A stretch of DNA of 64,000 nt, taken from contig JAZKJV010000087.1 in the NCBI GenBank assembly GCA_037367405.1, positions 232,501-296,500 of the forward strand, written 5' to 3'. The stretch is from Ottelia alismoides (lineage: Eukaryota; Streptophyta; Magnoliopsida; Alismatales; Hydrocharitaceae). Of the stretch, positions 34,244 to 46,239 are shown one piece after another; position 1 is the stretch's first letter, and every line of letters starts with the position of its first letter. A program made the position numbers and the translations under genes. Under the pieces are notes generated by a model that did not search any database, was not told where the DNA came from, and saw only the letters and a program-made list of their open reading frames with translations.

Positions 34244-36102
34244 TGTATCATCCCTGATTTTTCAAAGATCGCCCACTCACTGACTGAGCTCTTAGGCAAA
34301 GACACTGAGTTTATTGTAAATCACAGGTGTTTTAGAGGCCTTCAAGCTTCTGAAGAAGAAAATTTGTGAATCGCCGATATTACAAGCGCATGATGGGTCT
34401 CTTCCCTTCGAGATCATGACTGATGCATCGGATTTTGCTGTCGGAGCGGTACTTGGACAAAGAAGAGATGGAATTCCTTATGTGATTCACTACGCAAGCA
34501 AAGTGTTGGATACTGCACAAAGAAATTACACAGTGACTGAAAAGGAGATGCTCGTTGTTGTTTGGGCCCTTGAAAATTTCAGATCATACATATTGGACTC
34601 CAAGGTGACTATTTTCACATATCACACAACAATCAGATATCTCATGGATAAGAAAGATGCCAAGGCACGACTTTTGAGATGGATCTTGTTAATCCAGGAA
34701 TTTAATTTGGAGATAAAAGATAAACGTGGAATAAAGAATGGTGTTGCTGATCACCTTCCCCGAATAGAGCAAAACGATAATCCTGATACTGGACCAATCA
34801 AGGAGACTTTTCCAGAACGAACCAATTTGCGTCATTGATTCAACCCCATGGTATTCCAACATAGTGAACTATCTTGTCTCCAAGAAGGTTCCCTTTGGTT
34901 GGACCAAGAAAATGATTGATCAACTAAAGACAGATTCAAGAAAATACCATTGGGACGATCCTTTCGTTTTCTATGAAGGACCGGATTGTGTCTGGCAAAG
35001 ATGTATTCCTCAAGAGGAATATCATAATGTCCTCACACATTGTCATTCTCTCGAGGGCTGGAGGACACCATTCGGGAAAGAGAACCGCACACAAGGTACT
35101 CCAATGTGGATTTTACTGGCGGACCTTATTTTAGGATGCTAATGAATTCGTACAGTCATGCCCAATTTGTCAAAGAATGGGAGGGACTGTTGGTCATCGA
35201 TATGAAATGCCCATGCAACCAATGATTTTCTGTGATGTTTTCGATGCATGGGGGATTGATTTTATGGGTCCCTTTCCCAATAGCAATGGATTTGAGTACA
35301 TCTTTTAGCGGTTGATTATTTGTCAAGATGGGTAGAGGCTATTCCAACCCGAACAGCAGATGGCAAAACCGTCTGTAAATTCATCAAGGATAATATCATT
35401 GCAAGATTTGGGATACCAAAAGTTTTGATTTTGATGGAGGTAGCCACTTTGTGAACAAGGAGATGAGATCTTTGGCTAAGGAGTACAAATTTGAGCATAG
35501 AATAGCCAACCCATATCATCCACAATCTAATGGCATGGCAGAGGTTTCTAACAGAGAGGTGAAGGGTATTCTTCAGAAGATGGTCCGTCCAGATAGGAAG
35601 AATTGGTCTAAGCTGTTGGACCAAGTTCTATGGGCCTATAGGACAACCTATAAGACCTTACTCGGTACTTCACCTTTTAGGATGATCTATGGCAAGCCAT
35701 GTCATCTATCTGCAGAATTGATCCACAAATCTGAATGGGCGATCAAAAAATTGAATAAGAGTTGTCACCTTGGGAAATTATGTCGAGACCTAAATCTGAA
35801 TGAGCTAATTGAAATCCGAAATCGGGCATATGACAACAGTGTGATTTATAAGGACAAGGTCAAGAGATGGCATGATAGACACATTCGAGACAAGAACTTT
35901 ATCCCTGGGCAGAAAGTTTTTGTTGTTTAATGCTCGGTTAAAGATTTTTCATGGGAAATTAAAATCAAAATGGACGTGTCCTTACATTGTCATTGATGTG
36001 CATACCAATGGAAGTGTAGATATTGCCGAACTCAAAGAGGATGCACAACCTTTCTCAGTAAATGGACAGTTGTTGAAGCCATATATTGAATCCATATATT
36101 GA
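34244..36102 (+). pseudogene. Athila 2 RNase H and integrase
   Basis: From left: DFSKIAHSLTELLGKD (end of the reverse transcriptase region), a frameshift near 34330, then 34416-34838 with [29 protein letters not shown] and [17 protein letters not shown] (RNase H). Integrase follows with a linker and His-Cys region (34864-35142), [11 protein letters not shown] near 35260, DGGSHF near 35440 (reached only after a frameshift), GMAEVSNRE near 35540 and LLFNARLKIF near 35930. At least five frame changes disable it. The catalytic Asp, Asp and Glu codons are still present. Confidence 0.85.
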
Positions 36103-36224
36103 ATCACCCAGAGAGCAGACAATTCATGTTGAGGCCATCTATTTCACGCAGAACGAGGACATTGAAGATCCATCAGATCAAACCCACCCTCCCTCCCGAC
36201 CACATCGGTCTCCTTGTACAGATT

Positions 36225-36545
36225 CTTCCTCTACTTAGGCCAAGGCCTAAGTATAGGGGGGACCGATGCCATTTGTATATACCATTTCTCTCATCACACT
36301 TCTCCTTCTCCCGATCACTCCATTTCACCCTTCTTTCATACTTAGGCTGTCCAAAGCCTAAGTATAGGGGGAACCGACATCTACCTGTAATACTCTCCTC
36401 ATTCACATATCATGACCGCCTATTTTCCACTCTACTTCCTAACCCGTTGTATATAATTTTTAACTCTCTTACGCTTAGCACGAGCTATGTCCTTCATTAC
36501 GCTTTTTGTGCTCTGAGGACACAGCACTCGCTAAGTATAGGGGGA
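36225..36545 (+). repeat. three hairpin + purine-tract modules
   Basis: Near 36235-36261, 36343-36372 and 36471-36545 the sequence forms CTTAGGCC...GGCCTAAG or similar stems followed by TATAGGGGG. The third has a longer loop. This is the same module type as at 19248-19680 in Athila 1, here on the plus strand, so it is conserved relative to the element. Confidence 0.75.
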
Positions 36546-36924
36546 TCTGTATATATACTTTGTATATATTTTACCCATATCTCGTACTTTTGCGTAAGTC
36601 TATATGTATTTACGGGGTGGATAATTAACTAAAAAATTAAAAAAATGGCTTCTTATTTCATCGTTGCACACACACACGCATAAAAAAATGTCTGCATTTC
36701 ACACACCTGCACTTCATCCAACATCGCATTCATTTGCATCTGAGAAAAAGTCATTGGGTTCTGAACCAAGTTGTGAGCCGAAACCGAGAGTGTTCTGGAC
36801 TTGACCTTAATCCACCTAATTTTCAGAGGAACTTCACCGAGAAATAGGATTTTAAGAGCTTCATGTCTTTTGACTTAATTCTTTAAGTTCGACATGACAA
36901 TGTGCAGCGTTTGACTCTTAGTGT

Positions 36925-37473
36925 CTAACCTGGTCTCTTCATTCTGGGTACAACTCTGGAATAGGGAATTAATTTAAACTCTCGCACTATGCACTTAGCA
37001 CAACTCAGATGGGATGTTGGAAGACTGTGTGAGTCTCTTTTCTGATAGCGTGGAAATCTAAAGACCGGAGTACGGGTTGAAATAAAGCTTCGGAAAAGGG
37101 ATGGATGGCTGGGCACAATTTTTTCTAAGACCCCAAAAAATGTACGGAATAAAAAGATTCTATATCCGTAGGGACACAACAAGATCCAAGCAGAAACCAC
37201 CAAATATTCCAAATACAAAGAAGCACTACCAAATAAATGTCTGACCAAAAAGGTCCAAGCTTCAAGAAACCTGCAGATCTTGGTGAAGACTCGACTACAC
37301 TGGTCATCTTCACAAGGAGAGGTGACTACACTGGCCACCCTCCAGATCTTTTCTTCTTCTTCTAACTTCTCCCCCAATTCGATTGTGAACACAGCACGAC
37401 AAACCTTAGAAGGAAATACCTGACTCCCGGAGGACAAGTTACTGGAGAGGAGAGGAGCATGGTAGTCCGGCAT
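36925..37473 (-). CDS. antisense open frame in Athila 2 spacer
   Basis: An open frame of 182 codons lies on the strand opposite to the element's genes. Features: a Glu/Lys-rich stretch (ELGEKLEEEEKIW), then a hydrophobic aromatic region (FLEAWTFLVRHLFG), then a basic Ser-rich C-terminus. A decayed relative occupies the matching place in Athila 1 (18000-18580). Some plant Ty3/gypsy lineages are known to carry extra antisense frames between integrase and LTR. I recognise no domain. The homology of the two copies may reflect only shared DNA. Confidence 0.4.
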   Translation of the reverse strand: MPDYHAPLLSSNLSSGSQVFPSKVCRAVFTIELGEKLEEEEKIWRVASVVTSPCEDDQCSRVFTKICRFLEAWTFLVRHLFGSASLYLEYLVVSAWILLCPYGYRIFLFRTFFGVLEKIVPSHPSLFRSFISTRTPVFRFPRYQKRDSHSLPTSHLSCAKCIVREFKLIPYSRVVPRMKRPG

Positions 37474-37773
37474 TCTGAATGGGAAGAGCTAAAACCTTTC
37501 ACACACATGAGTCGGTTATTCAATGTTCATAGGGTATACTTTGGGAAGAGGATTGATCTAAGATGACTTCTGAGCTGAAACTGTGACAATGATGTGTAGA
37601 ACTTGAGGTTGTTGATTTTAAAATTCTAAAGTCTCACAGAAGTTCCGACACACTATTAATCCAAAGTTCGAGTTTAGTTTCATTTTCACCTTCAGTTCAT
37701 GGTCTTGGTATGGAACCCAATCTCAATTCACTTCATGACAATTCTTTTTGATGCTCAGGGACGAGCATGGTTT

Positions 37774-37786
37774 AAGTACAGGGGGA
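37774..37786 (+). promoter_or_regulatory. polypurine tract of Athila 2
   Basis: AAGTACAGGGGGA sits directly before the LTR start TGATGAATC. It is the plus-strand priming site and matches the repeated modules upstream. Confidence 0.8.
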
Positions 37787-38742
37787 TGATGAATCTCGGA
37801 TTCATCATTCTAAATCTCATTTATTAAGCTCAAGTCCCTCAAAATCAACAGCATATCTGCATCTATTCTTCATAATTAGCACTCATGCATGATTTCATAA
37901 GAATTGCATTTTAGCATTTATTTCTGCATAAAATAAGAAGCCAAAAATCCAAGCCATAGTTGACCTGTAAATAGACTAACTTCCCCCATTTTTAACTCCT
38001 TCATACTAACTCCAAATGACACAAAACCACATCCACTATCACTAACAAGAATAAATAAAAAAACATAAAAATTCACTAACCCTGTTAAGTGGACCAAAAC
38101 CCAAACCCTAGTTTCAAGATTTTCGGACTAAAAGCGCCATATTTTCCCCATCCAGTGTCCGATTTGATCCTACTCACTTTTAAACTAATGCACATTCAAT
38201 TATCTTCAAAACAAGACCAAGTTCAAGTGAATCGGAGTTCGTATGTAAAAGTTGGGTTTTTTAGCCTCTTTTGTACATTGTATATTTTCGCGGTTTTTGA
38301 CCTTGTATATTATGTATATATTTTCTTAATTAATAAAAATACAAAAAAATTAAAATTAGGTGTCTTTTATTTATCTTTGATTTTTCCATATTTTTCCGGA
38401 TTTTCATCTTGTCTAAAATGAAAATAAAAAATATAGAAAACCCAAAAATCAAGGTATTCAATGTACATGGGATACCCCAAAATTCACTTTTTTTTACATT
38501 TGACCGAATTTGGTTTTGATGTCTTCATGAAAATTGTAGATCTCGTCGAGACGAGCATTTTTCGTGAAGGAACTTTTTTGATCCGAGGTCATTTACTATT
38601 TTTTATCAATTTTATAAAATCTTTTATTTTCGAATTTTTTGGTGCTGACACGTGGCAGTCCCAGAGGCCGCCACGCGTCAACCATTTTTTCGCGTATTTT
38701 TATATCGTTTTTTAATAAATAAATAAATAAATAAAACCTACG

Positions 38743-38785
38743 CACGTGCGTCGCACGTGCCTCCCAGGCACGTGCTCCGCACGTG
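38743..38785. promoter_or_regulatory. four clustered G-boxes upstream of the LTR promoter
   Basis: CACGTG occurs at 38743, 38754, 38769 and 38780, within 43 bp and about 210 bp before the LTR TATA-like box. G-boxes bind bZIP and bHLH factors; dense clusters often give light, ABA or stress response. Binding here is inference. Confidence 0.65.
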
Positions 38786-39644
38786 CCCCGTCTCCTCCCA
38801 TGCCCGCGCCATGTTGCCCATCCGCGACCGTTCGATCAGCGGCCGATCGAACGGCCGCTGGACATCGTCTCCAACCGCACCCCCCCCCCTTCTCGGAAAC
38901 ACCTCCGCCATCGCCCCCACCGTTCTCGCCAAGGACCAACGCACCCCGTTATCTCCGCCCCGCCGCCAACCACCTCTGCTCGTCTCGCGCCTCCTATTTA
39001 AACACCATCGCCAACCCCCTCCGATCTCATCCGCCGACCTCCGCCCTAAAGGTTCCTTAGAGGTGGTGACAACCCTCTACCCCGGCGAGATCCGAGCTCC
39101 TCGAGCTCGTTGCAGCGCTTCTCCGAGCCTGCCCTCGCTCCGGCACCGTCGTTGAGCCTCTCCAGGTAAACTCTCTCTCTCTCTCTCTCTCTCTTCGCCT
39201 TCTCTTTGCTCTGTCTCCGAGCTTCTCTCGGCTCGGAGCTTCTCTCTCTCTATCACCATATCTCCCCCTCGCCACATCATCCCCAACTTTGCCAACCACC
39301 CTACATCTTCTCCGACCTTCATCTTCGACCTCTCCGTCGCTTCACCGCAACTTCGACGACCACAGCCATCTCCATCGCTACGCCTCCGCGACACCGACTA
39401 TCACCTTATCTCCAGCTTCGTCTCCGACTACGACCATAGAGCTCCACCGACAACACCTGATCTCCACCGCCTCCAGCCAAGGTCTTAGCGCCCATCGACA
39501 TCAGTGACTCGACCCTCTCTACGACAACTGCCGCGGCCGCCAACCACCGCTTCCAGCTGCCGGGGCAAGAGCTCCGCGCTGCCCAACGCCCCCCCCCTCT
39601 GCTGCTCCACCGTGAGCCGGGGCTCAGTCCCGAGACCCCCCACG

Positions 39645-39803
39645 CACGTGCGAGGCACGTGCGCCCGGGGGGGGACGTCAGGCTTACGTCACCCAGGTCA
39701 CGTGCCTTGCACGTGACCGTGGGTTAAATTACCGACAGCCCCATGGAGATTCATCCATATTACGCACCAGTTCAAAGACCAGAGGGCACATGCTGCGCAC
39801 GTG
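39645..39803. promoter_or_regulatory. five further G-boxes in the same LTR
   Basis: CACGTG occurs at 39645, 39656, 39699, 39710 and 39798, downstream of the putative transcription start. Pairs are spaced 11 bp apart, as in the first cluster, which suggests a duplicated unit. Confidence 0.6.
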
Positions 39804-40852
39804 CCTCTCTGTGAATTTTGCACGAGATCCCCTTCCATTTCCTGGTAATAACTTTTAGGTCCCCCTGCATGTTTTATATTTATTGCTATTTACATCTGTA
39901 CCCCTATCCTTATCTGCATTTTAGACCTCTACTTTACATCATTTAATTTATTAAAAAAATAGCATGATGTTCCTCACTTAATTCTCTACATTTAGACATA
40001 TTGTGGATATTTTTGTGGTTAATGGTTGATTATTTATTAATTATTCTGTGGAAAATTGTGAACTTTGCCCATTTTGTGCTTTAAAATTCATAGTCGATTA
40101 ATCATTGTTCTAAAAATCCCTGAAAAATCACATTTTGTAGAGTTCATGGTGCTTAACATTGTGCCCAAAAATCTTTGCATTTGCATGCATAATTTGCTCT
40201 GTAAAAAATTATTTTGCATATTTCACTATTTAATTTTTAATAGGTATTAGATCACACATTTTTAGGGTTAGGATTTTTCTGAGATCAATCACCTAGTGAT
40301 AGATCTTAGATAATTTTGGTTCTCGAAAATAAGTAGGTTTGATATTTATTATAATTAAAAAATTGAAATCATTCCGTTTGCATTTAAAAATTCATAAAAA
40401 AATTCATATTGCATCCAAAAATTACAAAAAAAGACCGCCTTGAAAACCGAACACGAAATTGGATAGACATATCTCTAGGTTGTTCCTTTGCCTCCTTGTG
40501 ATTGACCTTGGGACTTATCCTAGTAAAATAAACATAAAAACCACTTGATTGAAATTTAATAAAATTTGTGGTTATTTCTTGATTGTTTCCGATCGCCGCC
40601 TACAACGAACGACACATATTTATTTTTCACACACGAAGATAAAAACATCTTTTTAACTCGGCATTTTCGAAATCGTCAGCTGCAGCAAGGCCAACGGCCT
40701 TGGATCTCACCGCAAGTGAATGGCCTCCAGGCTGTCATCACCGGAGGTAACCTTAGGGACTAAGGCTTATCGGTGGATGCTTGAAGAAGGGGCGTGCTTG
40801 GGGCTAAATAGGAACGAAGGGGTGCCGGATAGGGAAGGGGATTGGAGAGGAG

Positions 40853-43800
40853 TGATGAATCTGTGATTCATCACTCTTAATGTTGAAAATAGAGTCCTAT
40901 TCCCGAGTATTTAGCAGCATATTTCCCTTTATCTTGCATAATTAGCATACATACATGTATACATAATACATGCATTTTCGCATCCATATTTACATTAAAT
41001 AAGAAGCCCAATTCACTTGTAAATATTCACCATTACTCACCTAATTATCTATATTTTATACCCCATCTAAAGTCAATAAAACTAACCCTATATTGTGTAT
41101 ATTATTAATTAATATATAAGAAAAAGGACAAAAATTCCTAGCTTGTAAAAATACCCAATAAAATCCCAAACCTTGTTGGAGACCTCAGATTTTAGAAGGA
41201 AAATATCTACCTCATAAAACCTCCGATCTAGGTCTACTCACTTTCATATTATACATTCAGAGACCTTCAAAATGAGACCCATTTCATTTCTCGTATGCAA
41301 AACTAGGGTTTTTGGGCCCCTTTTGTGTATTATATGTATGTATATTTGTACCCTTATATTTTTATATCTTATTTGACCTCATTTCCGCTTTTGGTGAACA
41401 TAAAATTTGTAGATCTCATCGCGATCTACAACTTTCATGATTTGAGTTTTTCCAAATTCGGTCTCCTTCTCTCTCTAATCTCATATTCTCTTTTGACCAG
41501 CCAGATCATGCCATGTCGCGCCCTCTGATTGCGCCACGCGACCCACTCCATTGTGCACAGCACTCCCTTCACCCTCCGCCATCCAATTCCTCCCCCGCTC
41601 TCCTGATCTGGGCCATCCATTCCCGCACCCACTGGCAACCCGTCGATCAAGCCCTGGAATCAATCATAGCCCTCCGTCAGCGCTGCACTCTCAAAGCGCC
41701 ACGTGTCATATCCATGGTCGTTCGATCTCGCCTTCACATCTTCATCTCCACCGTCCATCATCCAGATGACCTCCATTGCCCGATCGACCCACCAACTTCA
41801 TCAAAGCCGCTCGCCAGCGCCATATTCTCCTTGCGCCACGTGGTGCGCCCTGCGCCCTCCGATCTCATCAGTTCAGATCAAATCCCAGCTGCCCCGTAGC
41901 GCCTAATTCTCCGCCGTTGGACCGCGAGATCCAACGGTAGAGGCGTCTTCTTCTACCTCCCACAGCTCCCGCACCCACGTCGCCCACCTCGCCAACGCAC
42001 CGCCCCCTTTCTATTTTCGGCACGTCCATCCTCTCCGCCTTCTGCCACCTCCACCTTATCGCCCACTCTACCCTCATCATTGCCAATCCCCATGACTCCC
42101 ATGATTCCTTCTCCCTCGCTCCACAAACTCCACGCCAACCTCTCCCTCCATCACCTGTCACCGTCACCTCATCCTTATAAATACACATTCTCCGTCGATC
42201 GTTAACCCCATCCGCCACTGCAGAGAGAAACCCCAAGCTCGGCTCCACCTATTAGTGACAGTAATTAGGCCAGAATCCGAATGAAGACAGAGACTTTCTC
42301 CGGTGAGATCCACGGCCAACTCCGTCGTGCCGCAGCCCTCTTCTATGAGTTGCACGAGCTCAGGACCCCTATCGGCCTTCGAGCGACGACCAGGAGCTCA
42401 TCTCCAAGGTTCAATCCCCAGGTAGATACCTCCATCTTCCCTCCAATCTTCGTCTTCTTTTTCTTCGCTTTTCTTCTGATTTCTCCGCCTCCCACAATCG
42501 ACCTCACATCCACCTGATCATCCATCGAGCTCCATCACAGAGCTCTGATCCTCGCGTGCCATTCCATTTCTTCCTACGGCACTTCGCACCTCACTCCGAC
42601 AAGAGCTCTGCCATCTTGGCGGAGGAGCACCACCGCACCCCCTTCACTCCACTCCCGGCCTCCCATTGCACTCACGTTCACCTCACGTACACGTTGCACG
42701 CCTCTTCCCCGAGTTCAAGAACCCGTTGGATCGTCTCGATCCATCGCTCCATATTGTGTCACGTCGTCTCCTCCGAGCCTCCTCCCCGACCCTTAGGCTC
42801 GGAGCTTCCAAGGATGTCCCGAGCCACGTCTGAGCCTGCAGCGCCCCCGAGCTGACCTCCGAGCCTCCGACGTCTCCAGAACCTAGCACGACACGTGTCT
42901 CTCACGTGTGGCCTGGGCATTTTACACCGAGGCCCCTACAGGTTTCGAAAATTACAATTCAGTCCCTTCCAGGAGCATCACGTGAGGCGCACGTGTTCCA
43001 GAGGAAATTTCGCACATATACCCCCCTCATTATAGGTAAATACATTTAAGTCCTTGTCAGCATGTTTAAATTTCAGTAATTTATTTTTTGTATTTGCAAT
43101 TTGGTCCCTATCTTCGCACGCATATTTAGGTGTCCATTTGGCATGATTTTTAAGTTCTAAAAATTGCATTGTGTAGCTTGTCTTGTCCTTTATCTCATGT
43201 GACACTTGTTCAATTTTTGTGACATCGGTGGATTTTATTATTATTAAATTGGATAAATTTTCCATATTTTACCCATTTGATGCCTTTTAATTTGTATTAA
43301 ATTCTCTGTTGCTCCAAAAATCATCAAAAATTCATATTAGACTAGGGATAATTTAGTTTACATTGTGCCAAAAATCAACACATTTGCATGCATTCCGAGG
43401 CCTGAATAAATTAGTTAGTGATTTCCTTAATTGATTTTTATTAGGTCTAATTCACATAGAATTTTACGTTTATTAAGTTTCATGGATTTATCATACTTAG
43501 ATCTATCTAAGATAATTTTTATATCTGGAAATAAGGTGTTTTGGAATTTATTAAAATTGATTTTGTAGAAATCACCTCGCATTCATGTTGAATTCAAAGT
43601 AAAGTCATAAAGTGTCAGAAAAATCCAAAAAAATAGTGTAGCTTAATTTCATTGCATTTCACCTTCTGGCCAAGTTTCATAATTTTTGGACTTAATTTGA
43701 CTACATTTTTGATCTAACTTGTAAACTGTCCTGAAAATTACATGTGCCTATTCTTTGTTGCATAAAAATTGCTAAAAAATACCAAAAATATCTTCTGAAA

Positions 43801-43973
43801 ATCCGACCTCTGAAATAATTTAAAATTTACCTAAGGAGACAGTTGTCTCCCTGGGTTCGACCTTGGGATTGCCCAAGTAAAATAAATTTATCGCTCATGA
43901 TTAACTCGACATTAATTAAAAGTGGTTTTTGATCAGTCCGTATTTACCTGACTACAACAAATGACACGACATT
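40853..43973 (+). repeat. Athila-family LTR, truncated at the 3' end
   Basis: It starts TGATGAATCTGTGATTCATC and closely resembles the LTR at 60951 (GTTGAAAATAGAGnnnTnTTCCCGAGTA near the start). A TATA box CTTATAAATAC lies near 42176 and a splice-donor-like CAGGTAGA near 42420. It breaks off near 43973, about where the 37787 LTR has ~130 more bases. A purine-rich stretch (GATAGGGAAGGGG) precedes it. Confidence 0.7.
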
Positions 43974-45402
43974 GTGTGATGGGATTTGGCGGCGGCCCCA
44001 AACAAGGAAGGCGACGACGACTGATTGTGTACTGGTCGTGATCTGTAGAGGTGCAAAAGGGGAAAGGCAACATCGATTGATCTGATTGGAAATCGGAGAT
44101 GGAGGATTAGGAAGATTGTGGCGAGATATGAGGGGGACAACGACGTCGATTTTTGCGGCGGAGGTGGCAAGGCCAAAAGAGGAAAGTTGGGGGAGATGAT
44201 GGGGAAGGGGATGGTGCACAGGTGCCGTCCGATCGACCGAGATTGGATGCCCCTAGTGCAGCCATGTGACGTTTTTTTATTTTTTTAGTTTTTTTAATTT
44301 TTTAAATAAAACAAACTATAAAAAGCTCAAAATGGTTGCCACGTGGTGGCTCCAGGAGCTGCCACGTGGCACCTCCAGAAAATTAAAAAATAAATGACAA
44401 AGATAAATAGAAAATAAATAGTAAATGACTTGGATCAAAAAATGTTCTTCACGAAAGTTGTTCGTCTCGACGAGATCTACAACTTTTATGAAGATACCAA
44501 AATCAAAATCGATCATTTGTGCAAAGTAATATTTTTTGGGGTATTCCATGTACATAGAATAGCTTGATTTTTGGGTTTTCTATTTTTTATCAATTTTAAA
44601 CCAGATAAAAATACGGAAAAATATGATAAAATTAAAGATAAATATTTACACATTAATCTAAGTTTTTAGATTTTTACTAATTAGGAAATATAAGAAATAA
44701 ATATAAGACGAAAAAGATAATTTTGAACAAATTGTTAGTGAAGATTCGGACTTAGTTAGTTTCTTTGATTTCAATCTTAGTTTGTATTTGGATTTTTGCG
44801 TATTTTAATAAACCTTTTATCAAAGAAAATAAATGAAAGAGAAGTAAAATAAAATGAGTTAATTATGTACATAAAATAATAGGTCAAAATTAGGTAAAAT
44901 ACACAATGTACAAAAGAGGCCCAAAACCCAACTTTCACATGATTTCCGATTATCTTGAACTTAGTCTTGTTTTGAAGATATTTTAATGTATATTAGTTCA
45001 AATTTGAGTATAAACAAATCAGACACTAGATGAGGAAGATATCAAGGTTTTAGTTTAGAAATCCTAAAACTAGGGTTTCGGTTTTGGTCCGCTTATGTCA
45101 GTTAGTAAATTTTTTATATTTTTCATTTATTCTTGTTGGTGATATGTACACAATGGAGGTAGTTTCAGGTCATTTGGAGTTAGCATGAATTAGTTAAATA
45201 TTCGAGAAATTAGGCTATTTTATGGGTCAATTTGTCTGAGATTTTTGGCTTCTTATTTTGTGCAATAATGAGTGATAAAATGACATTCTTATCAATACAT
45301 GCATGCACGCTAATTATGCAGAATAAATGAAGAAACACCAATGAATTTCAGGGACTTGAGCTTAATTAATCATTTTTAGAGTGATGAATCTGAGATTCAT
45401 CA
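43974..45402 (-). repeat. opposed Athila-family LTR fragment
   Basis: On the minus strand it starts TGATGAATCTCAGATTCATC at 45402 and runs leftward through the conserved blocks (CTCGTCGAGACGA-like motif near 44460, paired GCCACGTGGCA motifs near 44340-44370). It ends in the GC-rich pre-promoter region where it meets the LTR coming from the left. Only the first ~1.4 kb remains. Small open frames at 43944-44219 lie in this GC-rich part and look incidental. Confidence 0.65.
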
Positions 45403-45836
45403 GTCTCCACAGCACGTCACCTCCTCTATGTGATGTCCGAGCACAACGCTTCCACCGTACCTCTGTTACACCTCCACCTGTGAGCATGAGCTCGTGATTA
45501 TGCCTCGGTCGTGCGCGTCGAGATCCCTACCTGTGTGTCGCCATGCTCCTCGGTCTTTGCATTGATTCAATCGCCACCATCCAGAGAGAGATTTAGGGCG
45601 TACATGATATATTTCTACCATTTAGAGAGATGTATGGTTGTCACATTCTATTTTCAAGATGTAACAAAAGACCAAAATATGATTTTTATCATTAAATTAA
45701 TATAATTAATATGTCATAATTGCAACCACATGATTCGCAACCACATGGTTTGAAATAAAGGGACGAGATTGAGGACTCATTATGAGGTGGTGAGCTCTAA
45801 TATAATTTAAAGGTATTCCTATATATAATATATATA
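45403..45836. other. no recognised gene
   Basis: This is unique-looking sequence between the LTR fragment and the MITE cluster. A 64-codon frame at 45511 shows no motif. Confidence 0.4.
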
Positions 45837-46194
45837 GGGGTTGATGGGGCTGTCCCGCCCCTTTTTTTGACAAATTTTTTTATTTTTTTTTGAAAAATAT
45901 CGACATGTATATTCATCCCTATATCCCTCCTATATGACATTCGAATTTCGTAAGAAACAGAGACTCCTACAGCCTCCATCCAGACAGAGTCAATTTAAAA
46001 AAATCATGCGACCGTTAAAAAATGACATATCGATGGAGGTCGTTGGAGTCTCTGTTTCTGACGAAATTCGAATGGCATATAGGAGGGATATAGGGATGAA
46101 TATACATGGTTTATTTTTCCAAAAAAATAAAAAAATTACCAAAAAATGAGGTGGGGGCAGCCATGTTGGCTCCCTTAGGGGGCAACCCCATTTT

Positions 46195-46198
<4 letters not shown>
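45837..46198. mobile_element. TA-flanked palindromic MITE, copy 1
   Basis: Its two ~170-bp halves are inverted repeats centred near 46005. The shared core is TCATCCCTATATCCCTCCTATA, interrupted in places, then ATTCGAATTTCGT and GAAACAGAGACTCCTAC, mirrored in the other half. The ends (GGGGCTG/CAACCCC) abut TA-rich tracts. There is no coding content. Confidence 0.8.

Positions 46199-46235
<37 letters not shown>

Positions 46236-46239
<4 letters not shown>

Larger units (their letters stand above)
34244..40740 (+). mobile_element. Athila-clade Ty3/gypsy retrotransposon 2, 3' half
   Basis: The plus-strand order is the end of reverse transcriptase, RNase H, integrase, spacer with purine-tract modules, purine tract and 3' LTR. 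Everything upstream (5' LTR, gag, protease, most of reverse transcriptase) would lie in the gap or is lost. Same clade as element 1, opposite orientation, different LTR subfamily. Confidence 0.85.
37787..40740 (+). repeat. Athila 2 3' LTR
   Basis: It starts with a 9-bp perfect stem (TGATGAATC, 3 bases, GATTCATCA) and ends GCTGTCATCA at 40740, comparable to the CTCATCA ends of the other LTRs. A TATA-like CTATTTAAAC lies near 38993. A CT microsatellite at 39172-39193 follows a splice-donor-like CAGGTAAAC. Nine CACGTG motifs flank the promoter. The start is firm; the end is likely. Confidence 0.75.

Noticed and set aside
38712..39716. Many open frames on both strands
   Set aside because: They are the GC-rich U3/R part of an LTR, with no domains and no consistent frame across related LTRs.
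41435..42889. Group of 60-130-codon frames
   Set aside because: Same reason: the GC-rich promoter region of the 40853 LTR.
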